This document shows, in pieces, positions 1 through 5,913 of a stretch of 5,990 nt of DNA (the first letter of the stretch is position 1; each line of letters opens with the position of its first letter). The stretch comes from an uncultured Campylobacter sp. (GTDB taxonomy: Bacteria > Campylobacterota > Campylobacteria > Campylobacterales > Campylobacteraceae). Where the stretch lies: contig NZ_CALKTT010000105.1 of the NCBI RefSeq assembly GCF_937997535.1, positions 1-5,990 of the forward strand, read 5' to 3'. The notes beneath the pieces were generated by a model. The model did no database searches, had not been told where the DNA came from, and worked only from the letters and a program-made list of their open reading frames with translations. Position numbers and translations under genes: made by a program.

Positions 1-359
1 AAATTCGTCGCCATGCCTAAAAACGCCGCGCACCACATCCAAAATATCGCGCCCGGCCCGCCCATCACTAACGCGGTGCTGGCGCCTACCAGGTTGCCCG
101 TGCCGACTTGCGCCGCGATCGCCGTGGCGACGGCTTGGAACGAGCTCATGCCGCTTTTGCCCGCAGCCTCGCCGTGCAGGGAGAAGTTGCCGAAAAGCTT
201 GCGCGCGCCCATTTTAAATTTAAAAATCTGCACCAAATGCAAGCGCGCCGTAAAATACGCGCCGGTGCCGCAAAGTAGGGCGATTAGAAAGTACGGACCC
301 CACAAAAAGGAGTTGATTGCGTCAATTGTGGCGGTGAGTTTGTCGAGAAAATTTTGCAT
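1..359 (-). CDS. AGCS-family sodium:alanine/glycine symporter (N-terminal part, cut by window edge)
   Basis: This minus-strand frame starts at ATG 359-357 and runs off the left edge, giving 119 codons of a protein that is normally about 450-500 residues. Members of this family are inner-membrane carriers that import alanine or glycine with Na+ (or H+). The identification rests on residues 72-118. They contain the family signature: SSFQAVATAIAAQVGTGNLV, followed by a GGPGAIFWMW block and FLGMAT. A first hydrophobic segment lies at about residues 18-38. A weak purine-rich stretch (GGAAAAGATC) precedes the ATG. The gene is separated from the methyltransferase gene by 232 nt, so it probably has its own promoter; a TATATT-like box at 388-393 (minus) is possible but unconvincing. 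Substrate specificity cannot be read from this fragment. The plus-strand open frame over the same bases is a shadow. Confidence 0.88.
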   Translation of the reverse strand, partial: MQNFLDKLTATIDAINSFLWGPYFLIALLCGTGAYFTARLHLVQIFKFKMGARKLFGNFSLHGEAAGKSGMSSFQAVATAIAAQVGTGNLVGASTALVMGGPGAIFWMWCAAFLGMATN

Positions 360-476
360 GATCTTTTCCGTGAATTTAAGATGCGAAAATATATTTTAAA
401 AACTCTTAAATTCCTATAAATCGAGAGAAATTTAAGCGAAATTTTAAAGCGCTTTTATAATTTTACTCAAGCATTA

Positions 477-501
477 AGCAAAGCGGTATGTGCCGTTTGC
501 T
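477..501 (-). terminator. Possible stem-loop terminator downstream of the methyltransferase gene
   Basis: AGCAAA (477-482) pairs with TTTGCT (496-501), and CGG (484-486) pairs with CCG (493-495). G483 is bulged and the loop is 6 nt. The hairpin lies about 90 nt past the methyltransferase stop, in the gap before the symporter gene. On the minus strand the stem is followed by TTAATGCTTGAG rather than a clean T run. It is therefore a weak or atypical intrinsic terminator, or simply a chance hairpin. The remainder of the 360-591 gap shows no gene. Confidence 0.3.
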
Positions 502-591
502 CTGCATGCCAGCTTGCCAGCCAGATAAGCAGCTTAGAATTCCCGCCTTAGCTGTCGAAATTTGCAAAGCAATCAACTGAAATTTTTAAGC

Positions 592-1422
592 CTATTCATC
601 ACCGCCGATTTTGAAAACGAACATCTTGCATGCGTTACAAAAGGCAGGGATCAGGCTAAATAGGCGCCCTTTGAGGCTCCAGTGGCTTTTATACATTTTC
701 AGCATTGCAGCCTCTTTGGCGAAGCAGATATGCGCACTATCCCAGCTCTGCACCTCTGCACCGCCGCCGATACCCATTTTAAAGGGTGCGTTTTGCATGT
801 GTTTCATCGCGTCATGGCGCCTAGAGTCGAATTTCCTAACCGAAAACTCGCTCATAAAGTCGCTCAGCACGTAGCCGCGGAATTTTTGCGCAAGCGCGAT
901 AAAAAATTTTTTAAATTCCTCCTTTTCAAAATACATACTCACGCCCTCTAAGATGAATATATAGCCCGCGCTACCGTGCTTTGCGACTAGCTCGTCCATC
1001 CACGAGGGATCTAGCATCGAGTAGGGCAGGCTGAAGTTATTCTTTGCTTTGGGCAGCAGTGCGTCGCGCACGGAGATGGCGTCGGGCAGATCGAGATCGT
1101 AAAATAGGGCGTTTGGCAGGGCGCTTTGCAGTCTAAGCGGGCGAGTGTCGAGCCCCGCGCCGAGCTGCACGATGATAGGGTGATCAAGCTCCGCCGCGAG
1201 CCGCAGCGTCTCGTCGTCGAAAAATTTCGCGCGGATCACGGTGCCCGTTTTGCTAAGGCGCGCATCGTTAAATTTTGCAAAATCATAATCAATCTGCTCT
1301 ACGACGGCGCTCGAAAAGGGATCATTTAGGATCGGATCCTTGTCTTTGAAATCCAGATGTCGCATATAGACGTTGATTAGCAGCGTCTCGGAGACGTTAT
1401 TTTTAAAATTTAACTTTTGCAT
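592..1422 (-). CDS. Class I SAM-dependent methyltransferase, LCM/PPM (COG3315-like) family
   Basis: Encodes 276 residues, a normal length for the leucine-carboxymethyltransferase-like family that includes polyketide O-methyltransferases and many stand-alone bacterial enzymes of unknown substrate. Visible motifs are an N-terminal ARLSKTGTVIRAKFFDD segment, the SAM-binding loop QLGAGLDTRP at residues 86-95, the acidic strand YDLDLPD at 108-114 (expected ribose contact), and LEGVSMY at 158-164, typical of the post-II region. I place the start at ATG 1422-1420 because AGAAAGG (1435-1429, minus) sits 6 nt before it. An in-frame TTG at 1455 would add 11 residues but lacks that support. The gene is monocistronic, with a promoter at 1482-1509. 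No polyketide or other biosynthetic gene is nearby, so the methyl acceptor is unknown. The fold assignment is solid; the substrate is not inferable. Confidence 0.88.
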   Translation of the reverse strand: MQKLNFKNNVSETLLINVYMRHLDFKDKDPILNDPFSSAVVEQIDYDFAKFNDARLSKTGTVIRAKFFDDETLRLAAELDHPIIVQLGAGLDTRPLRLQSALPNALFYDLDLPDAISVRDALLPKAKNNFSLPYSMLDPSWMDELVAKHGSAGYIFILEGVSMYFEKEEFKKFFIALAQKFRGYVLSDFMSEFSVRKFDSRRHDAMKHMQNAPFKMGIGGGAEVQSWDSAHICFAKEAAMLKMYKSHWSLKGRLFSLIPAFCNACKMFVFKIGGDE

Positions 1423-1481
1423 AAAGTGCCTTTCTTGCGGTATCGTTGCGGGCAAAATACCGCTTATTTTTAATATGCATT

Positions 1482-1509
1482 ATTATATCCTTGCTAAATA
1501 AAATTTCAA
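1482..1509 (-). promoter_or_regulatory. Sigma70-type promoter for the methyltransferase gene
   Basis: On the minus strand TTGAAA (1509-1504) and a perfect TATAAT (1487-1482) are separated by 16 nt. Transcription would begin near 1475, leaving a leader of about 50 nt before the ATG at 1422. The match to both consensus boxes is unusually good for this AT-rich background, but no transcript evidence is available. Confidence 0.55.
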
Positions 1510-1648
1510 TAAAATGATATGAATTTTTATTTAAAGACAGAATTTTAAATTCGCGCCACGGGTTTTGGCTATAATTTCGCCGCATAAGGCTCAATAAATT
1601 TTTGAAATTTTACGCGATGCAAAGCGTGGGTAAAATTTAGAATTTTAA

Positions 1649-1670
1649 AAGCTATAAAATTTATTAGCTT
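1649..1670. repeat. 22-bp imperfect palindrome upstream of the Crp/Fnr gene
   Basis: The arms AAGCTA (1649-1654) and TAGCTT (1665-1670) are perfect inverted copies around a TAAAATTTAT centre. Counting the centre, 18 of 22 positions are self-complementary. It lies about 80 bp upstream of the regulator's -10 box. Its size and symmetry suit a dimeric DNA-binding protein, but AT-rich DNA produces such palindromes by chance, and it does not match the FNR (TTGAT-N4-ATCAA) or CRP (TGTGA-N6-TCACA) consensus. Confidence 0.35.
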
Positions 1671-1694
1671 AGGCGACCTAGATGCGCAGTCATA

Positions 1695-1720
1695 GTGCGG
1701 ATGGTAAATTTAATCCGCGC
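1695..1720. repeat. Inverted repeat / hairpin upstream of the Crp/Fnr promoter
   Basis: GTGCGGAT (1695-1702) pairs with ATCCGCGC (1713-1720) with one G·T pair, around a 10-nt loop that starts GGTAAATT. The GC-rich arms stand out in an AT-rich gap. The element ends about 30 bp upstream of the -10 box at 1750, a position suitable for an operator or activator site for the downstream gene. It has no T run on either side that would make it a convincing terminator. Confidence 0.4.
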
Positions 1721-1749
1721 AGCTTTATCTTTGTCTAAATATTTCATTG

Positions 1750-1771
1750 TATAATTCTTAGCTTTTGGAGG
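1750..1771 (+). promoter_or_regulatory. -10 box and strong Shine-Dalgarno of the Crp/Fnr gene
   Basis: A perfect TATAAT lies at 1750-1755, immediately preceded by TG. A strong GGAGG lies at 1767-1771, 4 nt before the ATG at 1776. No good -35 box is seen at 16-18 nt spacing, which is common in Campylobacter promoters and may also mean activator dependence. Transcription from this box would start around 1762, giving a very short leader of about 14 nt. Confidence 0.55.
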
Positions 1772-1775
1772 TTAT

Positions 1776-2414
1776 ATGGAAAAATCGCGGCTGGGACTAC
1801 TGCAAACCGAGGCTATCGCCACGCTTAGCGACGAGGAGCTTGCAATGTTCGAGCACCAAGTCATCAAAAAAGGCTATGTTTTTTATAGCGAGGCGCCTAA
1901 AGTTTTTATTTTTAAAAGCGGGCAGGCGAAGCTTTCGTTTTTTGAAGACGGCGAAGAATTCATCATCAACTACCTAAACAAGGACAATATCACTATTCTT
2001 AATGAAATTTGCGCACTTGAGTTTTTAGAGGACAGCGAGATTTATACGATCGATGCGAGCGGACTAGGGGAGATCTTGGCAAATCGCAGCTTTTGCGAGG
2101 CGTATATAAAAATTTTAACTGAGATAATTCTGCTGCAGCGCAAAATCACACGCTCTATACTTTTTGAAAATGCAAAAGGGCGCATCGCGAGCTTTTTGAT
2201 AGAGCTTGCAAACGAGCAGAATTTTCATCAAAACGGCTACAAATACGTCTTTTTGCCCTTTTCGCTAAAGGTGCTTTCATCCTTTGTGGGGCTCAAGCGT
2301 CAAAGCGCGAGTACCGCGTTTAATGAGCTTGTAAAAGATAACGTAATTCAAAAAATCAGTCAGCACGAGTTTTTGATCCTAGACTACGACAGGTTGCTTA
2401 GCTACTGCGTTTAG
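1776..2414 (+). CDS. Crp/Fnr-superfamily transcriptional regulator
   Basis: Encodes 212 residues, typical for the family. Residues about 8-100 form the cNMP-binding-like beta-roll (KKGYVFYSEAPKVFIFKSGQ, then LSFFEDGEEFIINYL). About 103-132 is the long dimerisation helix, and about 160-192 the C-terminal winged helix-turn-helix (LKVLSSFVGLKRQSASTAFN, then ELVKDNVIQKI). There is no N-terminal cysteine cluster, so it is not an FNR-type Fe-S oxygen sensor. The phosphate-binding cassette of cAMP-binding members is also absent. Cysteines are at 79, 107 and 211 only. Aligned to CRP GCSRETVGR, the recognition helix reads GLKRQSAST: the usual Glu is Gln176 and the second Arg is Thr180, so the operator probably differs from the standard half-sites. 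The start is fixed by GGAGG at 1767. The gene stands alone and converges on the hydrogenase operon. The signal sensed and the target genes are unknown; an anaerobic or nitrosative-stress role is only a guess. Confidence 0.88.
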   Translation: MEKSRLGLLQTEAIATLSDEELAMFEHQVIKKGYVFYSEAPKVFIFKSGQAKLSFFEDGEEFIINYLNKDNITILNEICALEFLEDSEIYTIDASGLGEILANRSFCEAYIKILTEIILLQRKITRSILFENAKGRIASFLIELANEQNFHQNGYKYVFLPFSLKVLSSFVGLKRQSASTAFNELVKDNVIQKISQHEFLILDYDRLLSYCV

Positions 2415-2432
2415 GCTCTGACTAGAGTTTTT
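2415..2432 (+). terminator. Weak intrinsic terminator after the Crp/Fnr gene
   Basis: Directly after the TAG stop, CTCT (2416-2419) pairs with AGAG (2424-2427) across a GACT loop. One G·T pair extends the base, and TTTTT follows at 2428-2432. The stem is short, so termination here may be inefficient. It is the only stem plus T-run close to the gene end on this strand. Confidence 0.3.
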
Positions 2433-2835
2433 AAAGCAATTTGTGCGACTTACGGCTTAAGCGCGAAATTTTGTCTAAAGTTACGGCGCAGGATTTTACC
2501 TAGATTTACAGCGTAAAATTTTTATCAAGAGCTTGGTTTTAGAATTCCATCCCGAATTTCGTTAGGATTTCGTCTAAAATTTTAACTTATATAAAATTTG
2601 GGTTTGTGGTCTCGTTTAAAATTCTGTTTTGAATTTGCTTAAAATTTTAACACGTAATTCACTTTTGCATTTTATCCGCTATCCTAAAACGCAAAGCTTT
2701 GGAATTTTAAATTTAGTGGCAGGCTATGGAATTTAAAATTTTAAATCAAGCTGGAATTTTATGGGTTGCAATGGAATTTAAAATTTTGGATCGAGCGAAA
2801 TTTTATGTATGAGAATTTTTAAAATTTTAGAAATT
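2433..2835. other. AT-rich convergent intergenic region with degenerate AAAATTTT repeats, no recognised gene
   Basis: No gene of recognisable family occurs on either strand. The stretch is built from recurring variants of one word. TAAAATTTTAAC occurs identically at 2575-2586 and 2640-2651. GGAATTTTAAATTT is at 2701-2714, and ATGGAATTTAAAATTTT at 2726-2742 and again at 2771-2787. A short ATTTCGT direct repeat (2556-2562, 2567-2573) is also present. Such AAAATTTT-rich spacer is characteristic of these genomes. No tRNA, transposase remnant or insertion-sequence end is visible. Confidence 0.65.
2726..2814. repeat. Two tandem copies of a 45-nt direct repeat, with an in-frame 28-codon ORF
   Basis: Both copies begin with ATGGAATTTAAAATTTT (2726 and 2771, exactly 45 nt apart) and continue with near-matching sequence: ATC, AGC and AATTTTATG blocks, with a few substitutions and a 1-nt deletion in copy 2. 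Upstream sequence from about 2695 (AGCTTTGGAATTTTA) resembles the second half of the unit, suggesting a decayed third copy. Since 45 is 15 codons, the plus strand reads as a 28-codon ORF, 2726-2812, whose two halves begin MEFKILNQA and MEFKILDRA. No proper Shine-Dalgarno precedes it (only AGGCT abutting the ATG), so I treat it as a repeat rather than a gene. Confidence 0.55.
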
Positions 2836-2860
2836 AAAAATGCGCGGCAAAGTGCCGCGC
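2836..2860 (-). terminator. Intrinsic terminator of the hyf-hyc-focA operon
   Basis: GCGCGGCA (2842-2849) and TGCCGCGC (2853-2860) form a perfect 8-bp GC-rich stem with a 3-nt loop. Read on the minus strand, the stem is followed by ATTTTTAATTT, a proper terminator tail. It sits 35 nt past the focA stop. On the plus strand the following CGTATTTTGTTT is also T-rich, so it may block read-through from the Crp/Fnr side too. Confidence 0.85.
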
Positions 2861-2895
2861 CGTATTTTGTTTATATCGTGCTGAAGCGCGATAGA

Positions 2896-3759
2896 TTAGT
2901 CTTTCTTTTTCATATCGTATTTATTTACCATAAATCCAACCAAGCCTACGAAAAATAGACCGCCGCAGATGTTGCCTAGCGTAACCGGGATCATATTTTT
3001 AACGATGAAATTTCCCCAGTTTATTGAATCTATTTGAGCTGCCGTTACACCGTGAAGCGAGCTTGCAAGAGCGTTTACATCGCCACCTGCAGCCGCAAGG
3101 TAGTGGCCTTTAGCGATGATGCCTTCAGTTAGGATAAACATATTTGCCACGCAGTGTTCCATCGAGCAAGCTACGAATGCGCCGATCATCCACATAATTG
3201 CAAAGAATTTACCCGATAGATTGCTCTCACTGGTCGCAGTCCAGATAGACATACATACAAACACGTTACAAAAAATTCCGCGGATGAATAGTTCATGAAA
3301 AGGTGCGTTTATTTTGCCTGCTGCTGCAGGAATGAAGTGCTGCAAGATGTAGCCATCATATTTAAGCGGAAGTCCTGAGTAATAATACATATACGCGATT
3401 AACGCGCCGCCTACGAAGTTAAAGCACCAAACGATAGCCCAATAGCCGATAGTTTTACCTAGCGGTAATTTGCCATCGGCAGCAGGCACACCCGTTAAAA
3501 CAGAGCTGGTAAATAGATGCCCACCGTAAAAAACCACCATCATCAGACCGCAGCTAAAGGTAATACCACCGATGAAATTCGATAAGCCAATAGATTGCTT
3601 TTCAGCCATTCCGACGGTCGAGTGAGCCCAGAAAATATCGCCCATAGCGATTGCAGCGCCCGCCATTATAGCTAGAAAAATTATGCTAATTAGCGGGGTA
3701 TGCGCCTTGTGTTGCATCGAACTAGACACCGCTTGCGCGGTTTCTGCAGGATTTAACAT
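2896..3759 (-). CDS. focA: Formate channel FocA (formate/nitrite transporter family)
   Basis: Encodes 287 residues, the usual FNT size, with six hydrophobic membrane segments. FNT proteins are pentameric inner-membrane channels for formate (FocA) or nitrite (NirC). Landmarks matching E. coli FocA are HLFTSSVLT at 81-89 (Thr84 corresponds to the omega-loop Thr91), MEHCVANMFIL at 200-210 (His202 corresponds to the gating His209), and the NMIPVTLGNICGG block at 255-267. The C-terminus is a short charged YDMKKKD tail. NirC shares much of this pattern, but the position as last gene of a formate-hydrogenlyase operon favours formate as substrate, for import to the enzyme and release of excess. The ATG at 3759 directly follows the hycI stop. 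Its Shine-Dalgarno AGGAGG (3770-3765) is formed by the last three GAG codons of hycI, implying translational coupling. The gene ends 35 nt before a strong terminator. Confidence 0.93.
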   Translation of the reverse strand: MLNPAETAQAVSSSMQHKAHTPLISIIFLAIMAGAAIAMGDIFWAHSTVGMAEKQSIGLSNFIGGITFSCGLMMVVFYGGHLFTSSVLTGVPAADGKLPLGKTIGYWAIVWCFNFVGGALIAYMYYYSGLPLKYDGYILQHFIPAAAGKINAPFHELFIRGIFCNVFVCMSIWTATSESNLSGKFFAIMWMIGAFVACSMEHCVANMFILTEGIIAKGHYLAAAGGDVNALASSLHGVTAAQIDSINWGNFIVKNMIPVTLGNICGGLFFVGLVGFMVNKYDMKKKD

Positions 3760-3771
3760 TTACTCCTCCTC
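3760..3771 (-). promoter_or_regulatory. focA ribosome-binding site embedded in the hycI stop region
   Basis: The minus strand reads GAGGAGGAG-TAA-ATG. AGGAGG (3770-3765), the anti-16S match, lies inside the three terminal Glu codons of hycI, 5 nt before the focA ATG. A ribosome finishing hycI covers this site, so initiation at focA is probably coupled to hycI termination. Confidence 0.75.
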
Positions 3772-4212
3772 ATTTAAATTTGAATCAATTTCTAAGATAC
3801 GCTCATAAGCTTTTTGCGCACTTTTTTTTGCGCTCTCGCTTAGCCCTTCTTTAAAATCAAGGACGTTATCGAGCAGCACACTTATGCCCAAAAACAATGT
3901 CTTTGGGCAAATTTTGCGCAGATAGCTTAGAAGCACCGGCGTAGGCAGGTTATGCGTCGAGTAGATATAGTCGCGATCGTTGCTGAGGTCGAAAAATTCT
4001 ATCTTATCCTCATCAAAGCCGCTCATCGCATCTACTACGATCAGAATTTCAGGGGCAAATTCCCTAAGTGCTGCAAATTCGTTTTCGGGCACATCCTGCC
4101 CATAAAAAACGCGCCAATCTTTTAGGTTCGCCTCGACTATTCGCCCTGTTTCATTGCCCACGTCGTCGTCGCCGCGAAGGGGATTGCCGATACAAAGCAA
4201 CGCCTTTCGCAT
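3760..4212 (-). CDS. hycI: Hydrogenase large-subunit maturation endopeptidase HycI (peptidase M52)
   Basis: Encodes 150 residues from ATG 4212-4210. This cytoplasmic, nickel-sensing protease removes the C-terminal extension of the [NiFe]-hydrogenase-3/4 large subunit after nickel insertion. Family landmarks are clear: LLCIGNPLRGDD at 5-16, PENEFAALRE at 42-51, ILIVVDAMSG at 56-65, STHNLP at 85-90 and LFLGIS. The three residues expected to bind nickel, Asp16, Asp61 and His87, correspond to Asp16, Asp62 and His90 of E. coli HycI. The frame opens 12 codons earlier (4248), but I choose 4212 because the protein then aligns end to end with HycI, GAAGGA lies 6-7 nt upstream, and the ATG overlaps the hycH stop as TGATG. 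Its presumed substrate, the tail of HyfG, is encoded by the partial gene at the right edge of the same operon. Confidence 0.93.
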   Translation of the reverse strand: MRKALLCIGNPLRGDDDVGNETGRIVEANLKDWRVFYGQDVPENEFAALREFAPEILIVVDAMSGFDEDKIEFFDLSNDRDYIYSTHNLPTPVLLSYLRKICPKTLFLGISVLLDNVLDFKEGLSESAKKSAQKAYERILEIDSNLNEEE

Positions 4213-4552
4213 CAAAAATCCTTCCTTAGCACGAAATATCCTTCGCACATATTTTTTAGCAGATCTTTAAGCTCACATTCGCAAAGCTGAGGGATTAGCT
4301 TAGCTGCGTGCTCGGCAAAAATTTCAATCTCGAAATACTTGCTTAGGTTACCGATCTTAAATTTAACGTAGTCGCCCGAGTTCTCGATGATGCGTTTAAA
4401 TTCTTCATCGTCTATCTCAAGTACCTTTTCGCTAAAATCTATCGTACCTACGCCGTGACCGACGCAGGTGGAAAAAACCTTGATATCCTTTAGTTCTTTG
4501 GGTAAATTTTCGTTTTCGTCCATATGCCGCTTTGTAAGCTTAAAAACCTCAA

Positions 4553-4556
<4 letters not shown>
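4212..4556 (-). CDS. hycH: Formate-hydrogenlyase maturation protein HycH family
   Basis: Encodes 114 residues, slightly shorter than E. coli HycH (about 136). The N-terminal half carries the recognisable pattern: FKLTKRHMDENENLP at 5-19, parallel to SRKFIDEND in HycH, then a VFSTCVGHGVGTID block at 27-40, parallel to SLAIGHHLGVID, and KYFEIEIFAEH in place of KYGEIVIDINH. The C-terminus VLRKD parallels MVRRLRD. In E. coli the protein is needed for full hydrogenase-3 activity but is not a subunit; its biochemical role is unresolved. Cysteines at 31, 92, 94 and 104 are not obviously a metal site. ATG 4556-4554 overlaps the hyfI stop as ATGA, with GGAG 6 nt upstream. The hycI start overlaps its own stop. 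Confidence 0.87.
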
Positions 4557-5373
<817 letters not shown>

Positions 5374-5377
<4 letters not shown>

Positions 5378-5913
5378 TTTATTGCCTCCTCTATACCTTT
5401 GGTCATTCTCTCGACCGCTTGAGCTTTTTTGCATTCAGGACAGATATAGAGATATTTTTTAGCTTCTTCTAATCTGCCTGGGAGCAAATTTGCAGTACTT
5501 AGCTTTTCTAGCGTGTAATTGATGAGCCTTTTTGGGGTCATCGGCTTGCCGCAGCAGCTGCATTTCTCCATCTCAAGCTCGCCGTGTTGGATAAGCGCGC
5601 TTTTATCAAATTTTACCGCTAGCTCAAAGCTATTGCCTAGCCTTACCGCTCCCGTAGGGCATACCTCGTCGCAGCGACCGCAAAATATGCAGCGTCCGCA
5701 GTCAAATTCCCAAATTAGTTTAGTTTGGGCTTCGTTCATCTTAAGCTCAATCGCATTGGATGGGCAGGCGATACCGCATGCAGCACAGCCTATGCAAAGC
5801 TCGTAGGTGTATTCAGGCTGCCCGCGAAAATTCTCGGGCACGATGTATGGCTCAAACGGATAAGCATAGGTCGCCTTACCATATTTTTCGGTAATGTCGA
5901 ATAATTTCATCAT
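5374..5913 (-). CDS. hyfH: Two-cluster ferredoxin-like subunit of formate hydrogenlyase (HyfH/HycF)
   Basis: Encodes 179 residues, the same length class as E. coli HycF (about 180). It links the formate dehydrogenase side to the hydrogenase small subunit through two [4Fe-4S] clusters. Cluster motifs are C40-x2-C43-x2-C46-x3-C50-P and C75-x2-C78-x2-C81-x3-C85-P. The N-terminus (YPFEPYIVPENFRGQPE, 18-34) and WEFDCGRCIFCGRCDEVCP (68-86) follow HycF closely. A C-terminal cysteine set, C118/C120/C121 with C158-PE-C161, resembles the CNCRVC and CPEC motifs of HycF and could hold zinc or an extra Fe site. Two ATGs are adjacent (5913 and 5910). The first has AAGGA 6 nt upstream and overlaps the hyfG stop as ATGA. 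Confidence 0.92.

Larger units (their letters stand above)
1423..1775. other. Divergent intergenic region between methyltransferase and Crp/Fnr regulator
   Basis: This 353-nt stretch has no convincing gene on either strand. The only long frame in it (minus, up to 1594) has no ribosome site, resembles nothing I recognise, and runs into the methyltransferase start. It contains the methyltransferase promoter on the left, two inverted repeats in the middle (1649-1670 and 1695-1720), and the -10 box and Shine-Dalgarno of the regulator gene on the right. Several TAAAATTT/AATTTTAAA words occur, as in the other gaps of this window. Confidence 0.7.

Noticed and set aside
388..393. TATATT as the -10 box of the symporter gene
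   Set aside because: The box is one of many AT-rich matches in this gap and lacks a partner -35, so it is not strong enough to list as a promoter.
13..399. Plus-strand open frame of 128 codons
   Set aside because: It is the reverse shadow of the AGCS symporter. The minus-strand translation carries the family signature, and the plus-strand one is Pro/Ala-rich low-information sequence.
1423..1455. N-terminal extension of the methyltransferase to the in-frame TTG at 1455
   Set aside because: The ATG at 1422 has a well-spaced AGAAAGG, whereas the extension would begin with TTG and adds residues with no family match.
1403..1594. Minus-strand open frame of 63 codons upstream of the methyltransferase
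   Set aside because: It overlaps the methyltransferase promoter and start, has no ribosome-binding site and no recognisable motif.
1600..1775. FNR or CRP consensus operator in the regulator's upstream region
   Set aside because: I looked for TTGAT-N4-ATCAA and TGTGA-N6-TCACA and found neither. The inverted repeats present have different arms.
2695..2814. CRISPR-like or mobile-element repeat
   Set aside because: The repeats are adjacent, AT-rich and diverged, without regular unique spacers, terminal inverted repeats or a transposase. They fit degenerate intergenic repeats.
4213..4248. Upstream start for hycI giving 162 residues
   Set aside because: The ATG at 4212 aligns exactly with the HycI N-terminus, overlaps the hycH stop as TGATG, and has a proper Shine-Dalgarno.
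5378..5434. Upstream start for hyfI giving 293 residues
   Set aside because: The extra 19 residues lie within hyfH and are unlike HycG, whereas the ATG at 5377 follows AGGAGG and overlaps the hyfH stop as ATGA.
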